Shown piece by piece: positions 11,963-22,745 of a stretch of 64,000 nucleotides of DNA. Under the pieces are notes generated by a model. That model did no database searches. It was not told the DNA's origin and saw only the letters and a list, made by a program, of their open reading frames with translations. Origin of the DNA: Tillandsia leiboldiana (lineage: Eukaryota; Streptophyta; Magnoliopsida; Poales; Bromeliaceae); assembly GCA_029204045.2 (NCBI GenBank), contig CM055076.1, positions 17,223,902-17,287,901 on the forward strand. Reading direction: 5' to 3'. How positions within the stretch are numbered: position 1 is the stretch's first letter; each line of letters starts with the position of its first letter. Position numbers and translations under genes: made by a program.

Positions 11963-14900
11963 TCAAACCTGGGTTGCGGTGAAGAGATTTGGGTAGCCCT
12001 CCCTCATTTTCGACTCCAACTCCCACGTCGCTTCTCGCTCCTCGTGGTTGCTCCAGAGCACCTTCACATAGGGAATGGTTCGGTTTCTCAGCGTTTTACT
12101 TTCCCTTGCTAGGATTCGCACTGGGGTTTCCTCGAAGCTTAAGTCCTCTTTCAGCTCTAGTGTAGAGACATCCAAAACATGTGACGGGTCGGAGAGGTAT
12201 CTTCTGAGCATCGAGACGTGGAACACGTCGTGGACACGGTCGAGGTTAGGTGGTAGGGCAAGGCGGTAAGCCACCGGGCCGATGCGCTCCAGGATCTCGA
12301 ATGGCCCAACAAACCGCGGGCTCAGCTTGCCCTTCAGTCCGAAGCGTTTGATCCCCCTGGTTGGCGAGACACGCAATAGCACGTGATCTCCCACTTGGAA
12401 TTCCAAGTCGCGTCGCCTACGGTCTGCGTAGCTTTTCTGTCGACTCTGGGCTGTGAGTAGGCGCTGTCGGATGAGTCGTATCTTTGCTTCAGTTTCTTCC
12501 ACTAAGTCGGGTCCCAAGAACTTTCGCTCTTCCAAGTCGTCCCAACAGATCGGGGAACGACAACGTCTTCCATATAAGGCTTCGAAGGGCGCCATCTGTA
12601 TGCTGGCCTGGTGGCTGTTGTTGTAGGCAAATTCCACGAGGGGCAAGTAGCGTGACCAACCGTCTCCCCAGTCAAGTACGCAGGCGCGTAGCAGGTCCTC
12701 TAGGGTCTGAATCACCCGCTCAGACTGTCCGTCCGTCTGGGGGTGGAAGGCTGTGCTAAACTGCAGTCTCGTCCCTAAAGCCCGCTGTAGGCTTTGCCAG
12801 AAATTTGAAACAAAACGCGTGTCCCTGTCTGAGGTAATGGATGCTGGAACTCCATGTAGCCTCACGATCTCGCTGAGGTAAACTTGGGCTAGTCGGTCCC
12901 GGGTCCACGTCGTATGAATCGGTAGGAAGTGCGCTGACTTGGTTAAGCGGTCTACAACAACCCAGATCGTGTCGTGGCCCTGCTGCGAGCGTGGGAACCC
13001 CGTGACAAAATCCATGGTGATTTGATCCCACTTCCATTCTGGCACTGGTAGCGGCTGTAGTTTTCCTGCGGGTCGCTGGTGTTCCGCCTTGACCTGTTGA
13101 CACACTAGGCAGTGGGCTACGTGTCGTGTCACATCCATCTTCAATTTTGGCCACCAGAAGGTCTGCTTAAGATCCCTGTACATCTTCGTACCCCCCGGAT
13201 GCGCCGCATAAGGGGCGCGGTGTGCCTCAGTTAAGATTTCCTCCTTTAACTCTTTCGAATCTGGCACGCAAATCCGCCCACGGAAACGTAGGGTGCTATC
13301 GGCTTCCACTGAAAAGTCGTTCTCTTGGTCGGGGAGGATCTTGTTTCGCACGAGCCGCAAGTAAGGGTCAGTCTGTTGCCCTTCCCGAATCCTCTCGAGC
13401 AGTGTTGGCTTGACTACCAAGGTTAGCAGTCGTGCTACCGTGCCCGCCGGTACCACTTCCAATTTCATACTCGCAAACTCCGCGATCAAGCTATCCTGAT
13501 CAGTTAACCCGCCTGCAGGTGTTGCTTCTTGTTGTGCTTTTCTACTCAACGCGTCTGCTACCGCGTTGGCTTTCCCGGGGTGGTATTGGATTGTCAGGTC
13601 ATAATCCTTTAGTAGCTCCAACCACCGTCTCTGCCGCAAGTTCAGCTCCTTCTGGGTAAACAGGTATTTCAGACTTTGGTGGTCCGAAAATACAGTACAG
13701 TGGATGCGAAAGAGGTAGTGTCTCCAAAGCTTCAAAACGAATACCACTGCGGCCAGCTCCAAGTCGTTCATCGGATAGTTCTTCTCGTATTCTTTTAGTT
13801 GCCTGGAAGCATAGGCTATCACCTTCCCTTGTTGCATCAACACACCTCCAAGGCCGATCCTTGACGCGTCGCAATACACTTCGTAGTCCTCTCCGGGGTT
13901 CGGTAGTACAAGTACTGGTGCACTGGTTAGCCTTCGTCTTAATTCTTCGAAGCTCTCCTGACATCGAGCCGTCCAAATGAACTTCTCCTCTTTTCTGGTC
14001 AACCGGTTCAGGGGGGCGGCTATCTTCGAAAAGCCCTCGACGAAGCGTCGGTAGTATCCTGCCAGGCCCAAAAAGCTGCGGATCTCCGTCACTGTGGTTG
14101 GCGGCTGCCAGCTGAGTACAGCTTCCACTTTCTTGGGGTCCACTGCAATTCCTTCTGCTGAGATTACATGTCCTAGGAAGCCCACTTCACGTAACCAAAA
14201 TTCACATTTCTTGAGTTTCGCGAACAGTTTCTGGTTCCGAAGGGTCTGGAGAATCGTTCGCAAATGATCCTCGTGCTCCTCGTCGGTGGTCGAATAGATC
14301 AGGATGTCGTCGATGAAGACTACCACGAACCGATCAATGTAAGGTCTGAAGATGCGGTTCATCATATCCATAAATACCGCGGGGGCGTTTGTCAGTCCGA
14401 AGGGCATAACCGTAAACTCATAGTGTCCATATCGGGTCCGGAAGGCAGTCTTTGGGATGTCCTCGTCCCGCACTCGAAGTTGGTGGTAGCCCGATTGCAG
14501 ATCAATTTTGGAGAAAACCTTCGCTCCCCGCAGTTGATCGAAGAGGTAGTCGATTCTGGGCAGGGGATACTTGTTCTTTATTGTAACCTTGTTGATTCCC
14601 CTGTAGTCGATGCAGAGTCGTAAGCTTCCGTCCTTCTTTCGCACAAAGAGCACTGGTGCTCCCCAGGGCGACACGCTCGGCCTGATAAATCCCTTGTCCA
14701 AGAGATCTCCAAGTTGTGCCTTGAGCTCCTTCAGTTCCGCGAAGGCCATTCGGTAGGGCGCCTTCGTAATTGGCTGCGTGCCCGGTAGCAGTTCTATTGG
14801 GAACACCACCTCCCGCTCGGGGGGCATCCCGGGCAGTTCCGTCGGGAAAACATCAGGAAAATCCCTTACTACCGGGATGTCCGGCGGCGTCCCCGAGGGT

Positions 14901-16702
14901 CCGGTGATCATGTCCACCGACGCCAAGTAGGCCACGCACCCACCCTCTACCAGTCTCCTGGCTCGTGCCGCTGAGATGACCGCTGGGAAAGAGATGCTCT
15001 TGCACGCCAGATACGCATTTTTAGGGAAACTTGGTTCTTGAAGTTGCACCATCCGCTTCTCGCAGTCGATAAGCACTTGGTACCTTGAGAGCCAGTCCAT
15101 GCCCAATACAACGTCGTACTCCTTCAGGGGAATTACCACCAAATCCCAAGGGCAAGGCAGTCGCCCTAGTTTAATCGGGCAGGTGGCCACCAAACTGGTC
15201 GCCTCCAGTGTCCCACCCGCCGTCTGGACCGTCATAGGGCTTTGGAGAGGTGTCTCCCCAAGGTCATGCATAAACACGTAGTCATAAGAGATGAAAGAGT
15301 GTGTTGCTCTAGTATCAAAAAGGGTTCTTGCACGGGAATCTGAAACAGAAGTAATACCTGCAAGCACATCCGCTGGTGGATCCGACTCCTGGCGGGTCAT
15401 TGAGTAAACCCTCCCGCCTGCCTGCGTTTGCCTCTCCCCCTCTCGCCGTGGTGCAGGGGGTCTAGAAGTTGACCCCATAGGGGCCTTTCCTCGTCCAGAT
15501 AGCTGTGGTGCCGGTGCCGAAGCTGCTGAGGTAACCGCTCCCTGGATCAAGGGGCAGTTGTGGCGGTAGTGCCCCTGTTTACTGCAGCGGAAGCAATGAT
15601 CATTACGCTGGGGGCAAGCGGACACTTGGTGCGCTCCCCCGCATATCACACAGGGCCTATCTCCCGGCCTCGGCCCTCCTGCCGGCGCGCCCCGAGGTCC
15701 TGTCTGCGGTCTCCACCGTTTGGGGGGTCGGCTCCCGTTCGAAGAGCCTCCCCCCGGGCTTTGCTGTTGTCGTTTCCGGTCCTCCTGTCGCGCCGAGTTC
15801 TCCCTTCTGGCGCGAGTGACTGCAAACCCGCGCTCCACCGTAGTGGCCCTGTCAACCACTTTCTGAAAGGTGTGCAAGTCAGCCGCTTGCACCACCTCAA
15901 AAATGTTGCTCCGCAAGCCATCGACGAAGAGTTGCGCCTTGTGGGACTCGTCCCTCACGATGAATGGGACATAGTTAGCTAGTCTCACGAATTCACGCTG
16001 ATACTCCATGACTGTCCTGCTCCCCTGCTGGATGTGGTTCAAGTCATCCTCCAACTTCTTTTTGACGCTATTGGTGAAGAAAGCGCCAAACAGCTCCTGT
16101 TTGAACGTCGTCCAGGATGGGAGTGCGGTACGAGTGGTAGGGTCGGGGCGTACTGTCTTCCACCACAAGCGGGCATTCCCTCCCAAGCAGTGGACCGCTA
16201 AGGGAACCCGCTCGTGGTCCTCCATGAGTAAGTCTTCAAACAGTTTTTCCATTGATCCCACCCAGTTCTCGACGACCCAAGGGTCGGTCGTCTCTCCTTC
16301 GAACACGGGCGGGTCGTACTTCTTGAAGTCGGCCAGGTTGGCCCGTACCCTCTCTCGCTCAGTCAGCCTAGCTGTCCCCTCCCCCGCGGCGGCAGCAGCC
16401 ACGGTAGGGGAAGGTGTAACCACAGTCTCTTCCAGAGTAACCCTGCTGGTGGTCCCCGGCGCCGGTGCCGTAGTCGCCGCCGGCGGCGCCGCTGCTGGCG
16501 CATTTGGCCCCTGCGGAGGGACCGGGGCGGCCGTCACTGTCGCAGCCTGCTGCTGTTGCGTCAGCTGACGCACGTGGTCCGTGAGGGTGGCCAGTTGCCC
16601 CGCCATCTCCCTCATTTGCTGCCGCAGAAGCTGATTCTCCGCGGCCGCCGACGTCGTGGCATCTGCTCCGGTGTCCTCGGTGGATGATCTAGTACGGGCC
16701 AT
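11963..16702 (-). CDS. Ty3/gypsy gag-pol polyprotein, uninterrupted, protease motif altered
   Basis: I take the start at the ATG giving MARTRS (16702), matching the relative at 5321; an in-frame ATG lies five codons upstream. Residue numbers count from that upstream ATG. Gag spans about 125-300. Zinc knuckles are at C356-C368 and C375-C388 (the second is CX2CX4HX4C). The protease motif at 468-471 reads D-T-R-A instead of the usual D-T-G-A. The RT has D739 and the F-I-D-D catalytic box at 801-804. RNase H has D950, E987, D1012 and D1055. The integrase zinc ligands are H1166, H1173, C1203 and C1206, and its core is D1236, D1297 and E1333. The C-terminal 60 residues (about 1525-1578) resemble the chromodomain-like tail of Tekay chromoviruses. 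Length and domain order are normal for the family. The Arg next to the protease catalytic Asp should impair processing, so the element may depend on others. Confidence 0.93.
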   Translation of the reverse strand: MARTRSSTEDTGADATTSAAAENQLLRQQMREMAGQLATLTDHVRQLTQQQQAATVTAAPVPPQGPNAPAAAPPAATTAPAPGTTSRVTLEETVVTPSPTVAAAAAGEGTARLTERERVRANLADFKKYDPPVFEGETTDPWVVENWVGSMEKLFEDLLMEDHERVPLAVHCLGGNARLWWKTVRPDPTTRTALPSWTTFKQELFGAFFTNSVKKKLEDDLNHIQQGSRTVMEYQREFVRLANYVPFIVRDESHKAQLFVDGLRSNIFEVVQAADLHTFQKVVDRATTVERGFAVTRARRENSARQEDRKRQQQSPGGGSSNGSRPPKRWRPQTGPRGAPAGGPRPGDRPCVICGGAHQVSACPQRNDHCFRCSKQGHYRHNCPLIQGAVTSAASAPAPQLSGRGKAPMGSTSRPPAPRREGERQTQAGGRVYSMTRQESDPPADVLAGITSVSDSRARTLFDTRATHSFISYDYVFMHDLGETPLQSPMTVQTAGGTLEATSLVATCPIKLGRLPCPWDLVVIPLKEYDVVLGMDWLSRYQVLIDCEKRMVQLQEPSFPKNAYLACKSISFPAVISAARARRLVEGGCVAYLASVDMITGPSGTPPDIPVVRDFPDVFPTELPGMPPEREVVFPIELLPGTQPITKAPYRMAFAELKELKAQLGDLLDKGFIRPSVSPWGAPVLFVRKKDGSLRLCIDYRGINKVTIKNKYPLPRIDYLFDQLRGAKVFSKIDLQSGYHQLRVRDEDIPKTAFRTRYGHYEFTVMPFGLTNAPAVFMDMMNRIFRPYIDRFVVVFIDDILIYSTTDEEHEDHLRTILQTLRNQKLFAKLKKCEFWLREVGFLGHVISAEGIAVDPKKVEAVLSWQPPTTVTEIRSFLGLAGYYRRFVEGFSKIAAPLNRLTRKEEKFIWTARCQESFEELRRRLTSAPVLVLPNPGEDYEVYCDASRIGLGGVLMQQGKVIAYASRQLKEYEKNYPMNDLELAAVVFVLKLWRHYLFRIHCTVFSDHQSLKYLFTQKELNLRQRRWLELLKDYDLTIQYHPGKANAVADALSRKAQQEATPAGGLTDQDSLIAEFASMKLEVVPAGTVARLLTLVVKPTLLERIREGQQTDPYLRLVRNKILPDQENDFSVEADSTLRFRGRICVPDSKELKEEILTEAHRAPYAAHPGGTKMYRDLKQTFWWPKLKMDVTRHVAHCLVCQQVKAEHQRPAGKLQPLPVPEWKWDQITMDFVTGFPRSQQGHDTIWVVVDRLTKSAHFLPIHTTWTRDRLAQVYLSEIVRLHGVPASITSDRDTRFVSNFWQSLQRALGTRLQFSTAFHPQTDGQSERVIQTLEDLLRACVLDWGDGWSRYLPLVEFAYNNSHQASIQMAPFEALYGRRCRSPICWDDLEERKFLGPDLVEETEAKIRLIRQRLLTAQSRQKSYADRRRRDLEFQVGDHVLLRVSPTRGIKRFGLKGKLSPRFVGPFEILERIGPVAYRLALPPNLDRVHDVFHVSMLRRYLSDPSHVLDVSTLELKEDLSFEETPVRILARESKTLRNRTIPYVKVLWSNHEEREATWELESKMREGYPNLFTATQV

Positions 16703-16948
16703 GTCTGCCACACACAAAAAGAAGGTCAGCTTTAGCCTTTGCTAATAAACAACGGACCGCCAATCAAGAGAAAGGACTCAGACTCTCCCCCCCCCCCCCC
16801 CCCCCCCCCCGATCACTCACGTCCTAACCTCCTACGTCCCATCCATTTATTCAATTGCAGTCCAGTGAGGTATTCCCACGGATGTCGGCACCAACTGTTG
16901 TGATTGAACAACAACAAAAAAAAACCCTTCTCTGATACCATCTTAATC
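16703..16948 (-). other. Element 2 leader with 24-base G run and primer-binding site
   Basis: This lies between the 5' LTR and gag. The plus strand shows 24 consecutive C (16787-16810), i.e. a G run in the element's RNA. The primer-binding site (TGGTATCAGAG on the minus strand) is at 16930-16940, eight bases inside the LTR end, and would prime from initiator tRNA-Met. Confidence 0.85.
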
Positions 16949-17548
16949 TGTCACGCCCCGAGGGTTTTCGTTCAGCGGAAACAGTACGCAAAAGCGGTCA
17001 TTTGGCTCGAAATAAACCCCCTTTTTTTTTTGACAAGCTCTCTTCCTCGGTGCGTGCCCAGACCCGCCGCATACACAGGGTCACTCTGCACACGGACAGA
17101 GTCTCCCCTGTATATGCACGGCGTCGCGATCAGTACAGTGTCCAAACACGAACCACAATTCAATCACAACAGTTCAGCGTTCATTCATACAAACATACAA
17201 GTATTACAACTAAAGCATTTTCATGGCCGGTTGGTTTGAAAGGATAAATCCACAATTGTTAAAAACGGCGCCCACTCGACGCCTAGAATATTTTGAAAAA
17301 CGGTTTCGAAAGCCACATAAAACCATAGGGTTTTGAAAACAGTGCCCACACGACACTCAGGTTTTGAAATCCCTTTTTAAAGATCCATAAATCCACAAGG
17401 TTTGAAAACAGTGCCCACACGACACCTAGATTTTGAAAGCGGTTTTCGCAATTCCTTTTGGGTTTGTTTTTCTTTTTCTATTTGAAAGCGGCCAACAAAG
17501 AGAGAAAGGAAGGTTTATTAAATAAGCAGAAGTTGCCGACATCCTACC

Positions 17549-17842
17549 GACCCCACGAGGGTATCGAGAACCACACATAAGACTACCGTAATAAATGGAA
17601 ACCGTCAATAAATGAGGAAAATACAATACGGGGTCTCCGTAGACTCGAAAACTCCAGCCTCGGCCTCACCGTCGCCTATCACTCTCCCCCCTATCGACCC
17701 CACGAGGGTATCGAGAACCACACATAAGACTACCGTAATAAATGGAAAGCGTCAATAAAAGAGGAAAATACAATACGGGGTCTCCGTAGACCCGAAAACT
17801 CCAGCCTCGGCCTCACCGTCGCCTATCACTCTCCCCGGAAGG
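17549..17842 (-). repeat. Direct tandem duplication, 147 bp, in LTR of element 2
   Basis: The phrase GACCCCACGAGGGTATCG occurs at 17549 and again at 17696, and the following 145 bases match almost throughout. Nothing comparable is seen in the LTR of element 1, so it is probably recent and specific to this copy or subfamily. Confidence 0.85.
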
Positions 17843-18689
17843 ATCCTGTCACAGAGTGGGAAGTCAGCGACAATATAGAATAATAAGGAAAGAAGGAAAA
17901 AGAAATGCGCCCAACCATAAACTATCCGGAGCAACATCCTCCCAAACTGGGAATAACCACGCACACCTGCATAACCTAATCAGGGCACCTACCCCGGCGT
18001 CCCCACAGAGCACCTACCTCGGTAAACCACGTCAGGCACCTACCCCGACGGGTCACACCGCTCGCACCTCGGCGCCTCAAACCCCCCACCTGCGGGGGCC
18101 CCCACTACGTCACCTCGTGGGTTTACACGGGTCATAGACCACTTTTCCGGAAAAGCACACCCTTAGCGGTGGCCAAACCTCGGGTGCGCGTGCTGCAGCC
18201 TCGAGCCAAGTAACCAAACAATAATAGTATACCAGATAATAGTGACATAAGGACTACCAGATTAGTATCAACAAGTACCTTGCAATTCTTCTTAATTTAA
18301 CATAAAACAAAATAACTTGAATTGTTTAAAGTTGAAGTACAACTGTCGGGAACCCGACGTTTGATCCCAAAATAAAACCCACCTGCTACGTGCGGTGACC
18401 AACCACTCAACACCTCGCGTCCCGGTGCGCCCGCCCGGGCCTACACGAACCTGCCGTAAGGAAGTCAGTAACCGAAAGAGGAAAAAAGATCGCGGACCGT
18501 AAGGTCCCCCCGGCCGGCCGTGGGGCACACCCCGTCGTCGGGCGGCGACGGCGACGGCGACGGCCCCGGCGAGGGCGAGGGTGTGGTCGGCCCTCCTACC
18601 CAGCTCACGCGGCTCGCGCGGCGCCCGGCCCCGCGCGGGCTACGCGAGCGCGCTGCCCGTACGCGGGTGGTGCGCGCTCGGCCCCCCGT

Positions 18690-18915
18690 GCGGCCGCGCG
18701 GGCGCGCTGCCCGCTCGGCCCCGCGCGGGCTGCTCGGGCGCGCCGCCCGCATGCAGGGCCGCGCGCGCCCGGCCCCGCGCGGGCTGCACGGGCGCGCCGC
18801 CCGCATGCAGGGCCGCGCGCGCCCGGCCCCGCGCGGGCTGCACGGGCGCGCCGCCCGCATGCAGGGCCGCGCGCGCCCGGCCCCGCGCGGGCTGCACGGG
18901 CGCGCCGCCCGCATG
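18690..18915 (-). repeat. 54-bp GC-rich tandem repeat in LTR of element 2
   Basis: The phrase CGCCGCCCGCATGCAG recurs at 18741, 18795 and 18849 with an exact 54-bp period; degenerate units lie on both sides. Because 54 is a multiple of three, all six frames stay open and produce spurious Ala/Arg/Gly/Pro-rich ORFs. Confidence 0.9.
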
Positions 18916-19717
18916 CGGGCTGCGCGCACTCTGCCCCGCGCGGGCCGTGCGGGCGCGCCGCCTGCGTGTGCGGCGGTGCACATGCGCCGGATTCCGAGAA
19001 ATCCGGCGCCTGTGCTCTCCCTTCCCCGATCTTCGAAAACAAGAACAACCAAGAACAATAAATTCATCGCTCACCTTGGTCGCGGCGTCGGGGTTGCAAG
19101 AAGGGGGATCGTCCCGGGGGTGTGCAATCGTTCCTGCTCTCCTCGATCGCTCCGCCGTAGATCCCCGCACCGATCAATCGCAAGAAGAAGAAAAGGGGAA
19201 GAGGAAGCAGTTCCTCGTCCGCGCTCGGGGGTACGGTTCGTCTAAGGGAGGAGTAGGGGAATTATGAAGGTCCAACCCTAAATTCCGCAAAAGGAACTAA
19301 TTAATTAATTAGCTGGTCTGGTGCAAAAAGGGACTTGACCCAAAAACCCCAAACTACAAAAAAATTAAACGATCGAGATGTGGGTTGCGGGAAGATTAAA
19401 CCCAAACCCCCGGTCAACAGGAATGAGGATTTCGGGTTCGTACCTGGATCCGGCATGCCTCGAAAATCATGCCGGTCACCTGGGCTGCAACCAAACTTCC
19501 GAAATTTATTCTGGGAGCATCCGGGGTTGGAAAATAAATCCGGTCGCGCCGCCGCGCTCCGTTTCGCGAGCTCTATTGACTAAAAATACCCGCGAGCCCC
19601 GACGGTCTGCCAAGAAAAGAAGAAAAAGATCACGCACCAGACCCCCCCCAGGCGCACAAGATGTAAGTACAACCAATTCAGGAACACCAAGATAACTCTA
19701 AACCATTGGTTACTACA

Positions 19718-20973
19718 ATGTACCTCTAGTGCACGTGGTAACAACTCTACCTCCAGTCCAGGCAGGAAAGCCAAAATACACCAATTCAGACTGTTGTAAT
19801 GAAATCATGCCGGCGACAACCCGATCCACTACCGTGGCGCCCTCCAACCGGGCGGCACAGACTCATCCGCTCGATGCAGGTGGTCGTCGCTCAGTTTGCC
19901 TCGACGTCAACGTCCAGTCCGTCAGGAAATATCTAGACTATCTACATAGAGAGCACGGCCTCTGCCTCTGCTCACACTGGGGCAACGAATGCGGTCTTCC
20001 GCAACAACACATCTATGCTACCGCCGCTGCTGATACCGATGCTGATGCTGCCCTCGGGGTCCACCCGACCCCTAACATCTCAAAAATTCACTATCCTGGA
20101 GAAGAAACCTGGAATGCCCATGCCGGTCGATCTGTCCTCCATCCTCTAGCCTCTATCTGACACTCCCCGGAAAGAAGGCATCAAGAAGAAGGCTGCAGAA
20201 CTCCGCCCAAATAAGCAGCCGGGTCCCAGGAGGACCGATAGTCGCACTCGGCGCCACCAAGCCTCGGCAATGTGCTCCAACAAGTTTGTCGCTAAAAGAA
20301 CCTGAAATCCCTCCTCAATAAAAAGGGTCTCAAAGAGTCGCTCCATCGCTGTGATCCAAGACTCTGCCTCCCACGGCTCCAAGCTCAATCCTGCAAATCG
20401 GGGTGGATCAGACTGCCGGGACTGGCTCCATCGATCGATGATGTCCCAAAGCTCATCTACTATCCGCTATCCACCCTACCTCGGTGCCTCGGCACTACTC
20501 GTCGACACGGAGGGGGCTGCTCGCTCAATCGGTGCCACTAGTATAGCTGGAGATGCCACTGCATAGGAAGAAAGTGCTGGAGAACATTCAGGTGGTACTG
20601 CAACTGGCTGTGCTCTCTACTCCAACAGGCGCATCGAACGTTCCATGGCCTCCTCACTGCACGACATCTCAGGGGCATCGTAGTCCACAGCACAATAGCA
20701 AACATCAGGACACAATAACCATACGACCCAATCCAGCGAAAGTCTAAGACATGTCATCCATTCCATAGCATTATGTTGTCTGCAGCCAACATAATCGCTT
20801 AGGAGAATAAACATGCCAATCACTCATCCCGTCTCTTGGGAGAGGTATAATACTCAATCAGGACTCTCGCTAAAAGTCACGACTCTCGCGTAGTCATCCT
20901 AATGTCCAACCACAAGCCTAGGGTTTCTAAGTCCACCATGACCTACAACCTACGCTCTGATACCACTCTAATC
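19718..20973 (-). mobile_element. Internal region of decayed minus-strand Ty3 element 3
   Basis: This carries the primer-binding site on the minus strand (TGGTATCAGAGC, 20954-20965) just inside the LTR that begins at 20974. Its sequence matches, in inverse orientation, the internal region of element 5 (42343-43770), for example the stretch containing CCGCCCGGTTGGAGGGCGCCA. The remainder of the element lies beyond element 2, which inserted into it. Confidence 0.75.
20146..20388 (-). pseudogene. Gag fragment of element 3
   Basis: An 80-codon open stretch has the motif E-x-E-S-W-I-x-x-M-E-R-L-F-E, typical of the Ty3/gypsy gag core (retrotransposon gag family), followed by an A-E-A-W-W block. 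Flanking frames are broken and no zinc knuckle or pol follows before element 2 interrupts. It is a remnant; plus-strand ORFs over it are shadows. Confidence 0.6.
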
Positions 20974-22745
20974 TGTCACGCCCCGGGGTCAAAACTGCGA
21001 CCCGGGTTCGCCAACAGATCCGCCGCCTATACAAAACTCCGCATAGGCGAAGCGTCTAACTTGCAAAAAGAATGAAACTATAGCTATACAGATATCAGAG
21101 CTGAAAAGTAAACTACTGAAAGACTAAAATCCAATCACTGTACAACTGGAAATAAAGATACAATATCCATCTCCCAAATACGATCAAATACAATATCCTC
21201 ATAATACAATAACCAAAACTAAACAGGGAGGTAAACCCCATAATACATCAGTGTACAGGCTCTCAGTACAAGTCCGATCTTCACAATACAAATGTCTCTC
21301 AAATGTAAAAACAAAAACTAATCTATTGACTGTACTACAAATCTCCAAAAAGGGGCACCGCTATACTCCAAAGACGGGTAGGGAACTAGCTCGCGACTCC
21401 CTCGCCTCGGTCTGAAGGATCAGCAACTGGAGCAACAGGAACTGGAGAAGGGATCCCTGGGGAAAAAGACACCACGGCGGGTGTGAGAACTACATCCCAC
21501 AGTAGTTCTTAGTGGGTGCCGCCACCAAGCTCGACGGTCTCCCCACTAAGTCTACAAGAGGCATAAGATAACAGAAAACTGAAGAAAGGAAAGCTGGAAA
21601 TAACTCTACAGCTATCATGCCTCTATCTACTATGCTCAAAGGGTGATACAGATGAAAATGATGCATCGACTCAAACCTAGTATACTCACTCAACCCAATC
21701 ACAGTGACTGCCACATAGGGTCCAGTCAAACCTGTGCCCACCTACTGCCACACATCCACAAGAGGACGGGTCTACCGTAGGGTGTCCGTGACTGCCAAAA
21801 CTGGCCCAGCCAGAGGGACTGCGTCGACAAGTAGCGATAGCAAAGTAACAGGCCCAACTCCGGAGTGGCACTCGAGGGGCGCGACCCCACCGAGGAAAGT
21901 ATCAGCGCATCTCTGTCGAGCTCAACATGGCTCATGCAGGCTATAGTCCAAATCTACGCTCAGGAAGATCGACAGTAACTAACATCACCTCTCTAACTCA
22001 CTGGCTGGAAATACTCACAGCCGGGACCACCGTCAACCCAACGGCTCACAACAGAACACTAAACTCACAGATAACACGGAAAGGACCGACACCATAAGGG
22101 TTCGAAAATCCTGATAGGTCGGTGCCTAGAACCCCAATCAAACAAGAACAGACTCCAGGCTCCACCTATTGAAGTTCCCGACCCCCTTATAGTTCGGGAA
22201 CACGACAACCTCGGTATAACATGCGGAAGACACCCACCAGGGTCCGAAAGTTCCGGGAGACCAACACCTACAACCCTATCAAACAAGAACAGGTTCCAGG
22301 CACGACCCCCGTAGCTTTCGTCCCGAAAAAGGAACGGCCCCAAGAACCCAGATCACCCAAACTCTCTCGGGTGAGGAAGTTGTAATAAAAAGATGACAGT
22401 TATTACCGAAAACTATTTTAATCTGAGAAACCCAATTTAATATATTTTAGTTCTTTAATAAAAATCAGTTCAAATAAGTTTTATTTTCTAAACCCCGAAG
22501 GGCTATTGCCTTCACCCAAATCAAACAAGAACAGGCTCCGGCGACCCGCTCGAAGTTTGGAAGGAAAACATTAGTTTACAGAAATTATATGTGTCAAAAA
22601 AAACAGTCTGGGTTCTAGGTCCTGCTAACACTGGTATACTACTGCCACTAACACAGTGGCGACATACAAAACAAGGAAACAAGACATCACGGGACCACCG
22701 TTTCACCCAAACGGCTCCCGCCACAGATAAAAGACCAACTACATC

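Larger units (their letters stand above)
11435..19717 (-). mobile_element. Young Ty3/gypsy chromovirus (Tekay/Del-like) element 2, minus strand
   Basis: In element order: 5' LTR 19717-16949, primer-binding site 16940-16930, leader, a single gag-pol ORF, purine tract at about 11938-11926, and a 3' LTR from 11925 cut off at the gap. By eye the shared 490 bp of the two LTRs differ at about nine substitutions and one indel, indicating a much younger insertion than element 1. It interrupts the internal region of another minus-strand element whose sequence resumes at 19718. Confidence 0.9.
16949..19717 (-). repeat. 5' LTR of element 2
   Basis: Minus-strand LTR of about 2.77 kb, starting TGTAGTAACC at 19717 and ending CGGGGCGTGACA at 16949. 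It contains a GC-rich tandem block (18590-18970) and a direct duplication near its end (17549-17840). The five bases outside the start (ATGTA, 19718-19722) should be the target-site duplication, but the partner is lost in the gap. Confidence 0.9.

Noticed and set aside
18465..19267. ORFs of 150-240 codons with repeated A-R-P-C-M-R-A-A-R-P type units
   Set aside because: Product of the 54-bp (18-codon) GC-rich tandem repeat in an LTR.
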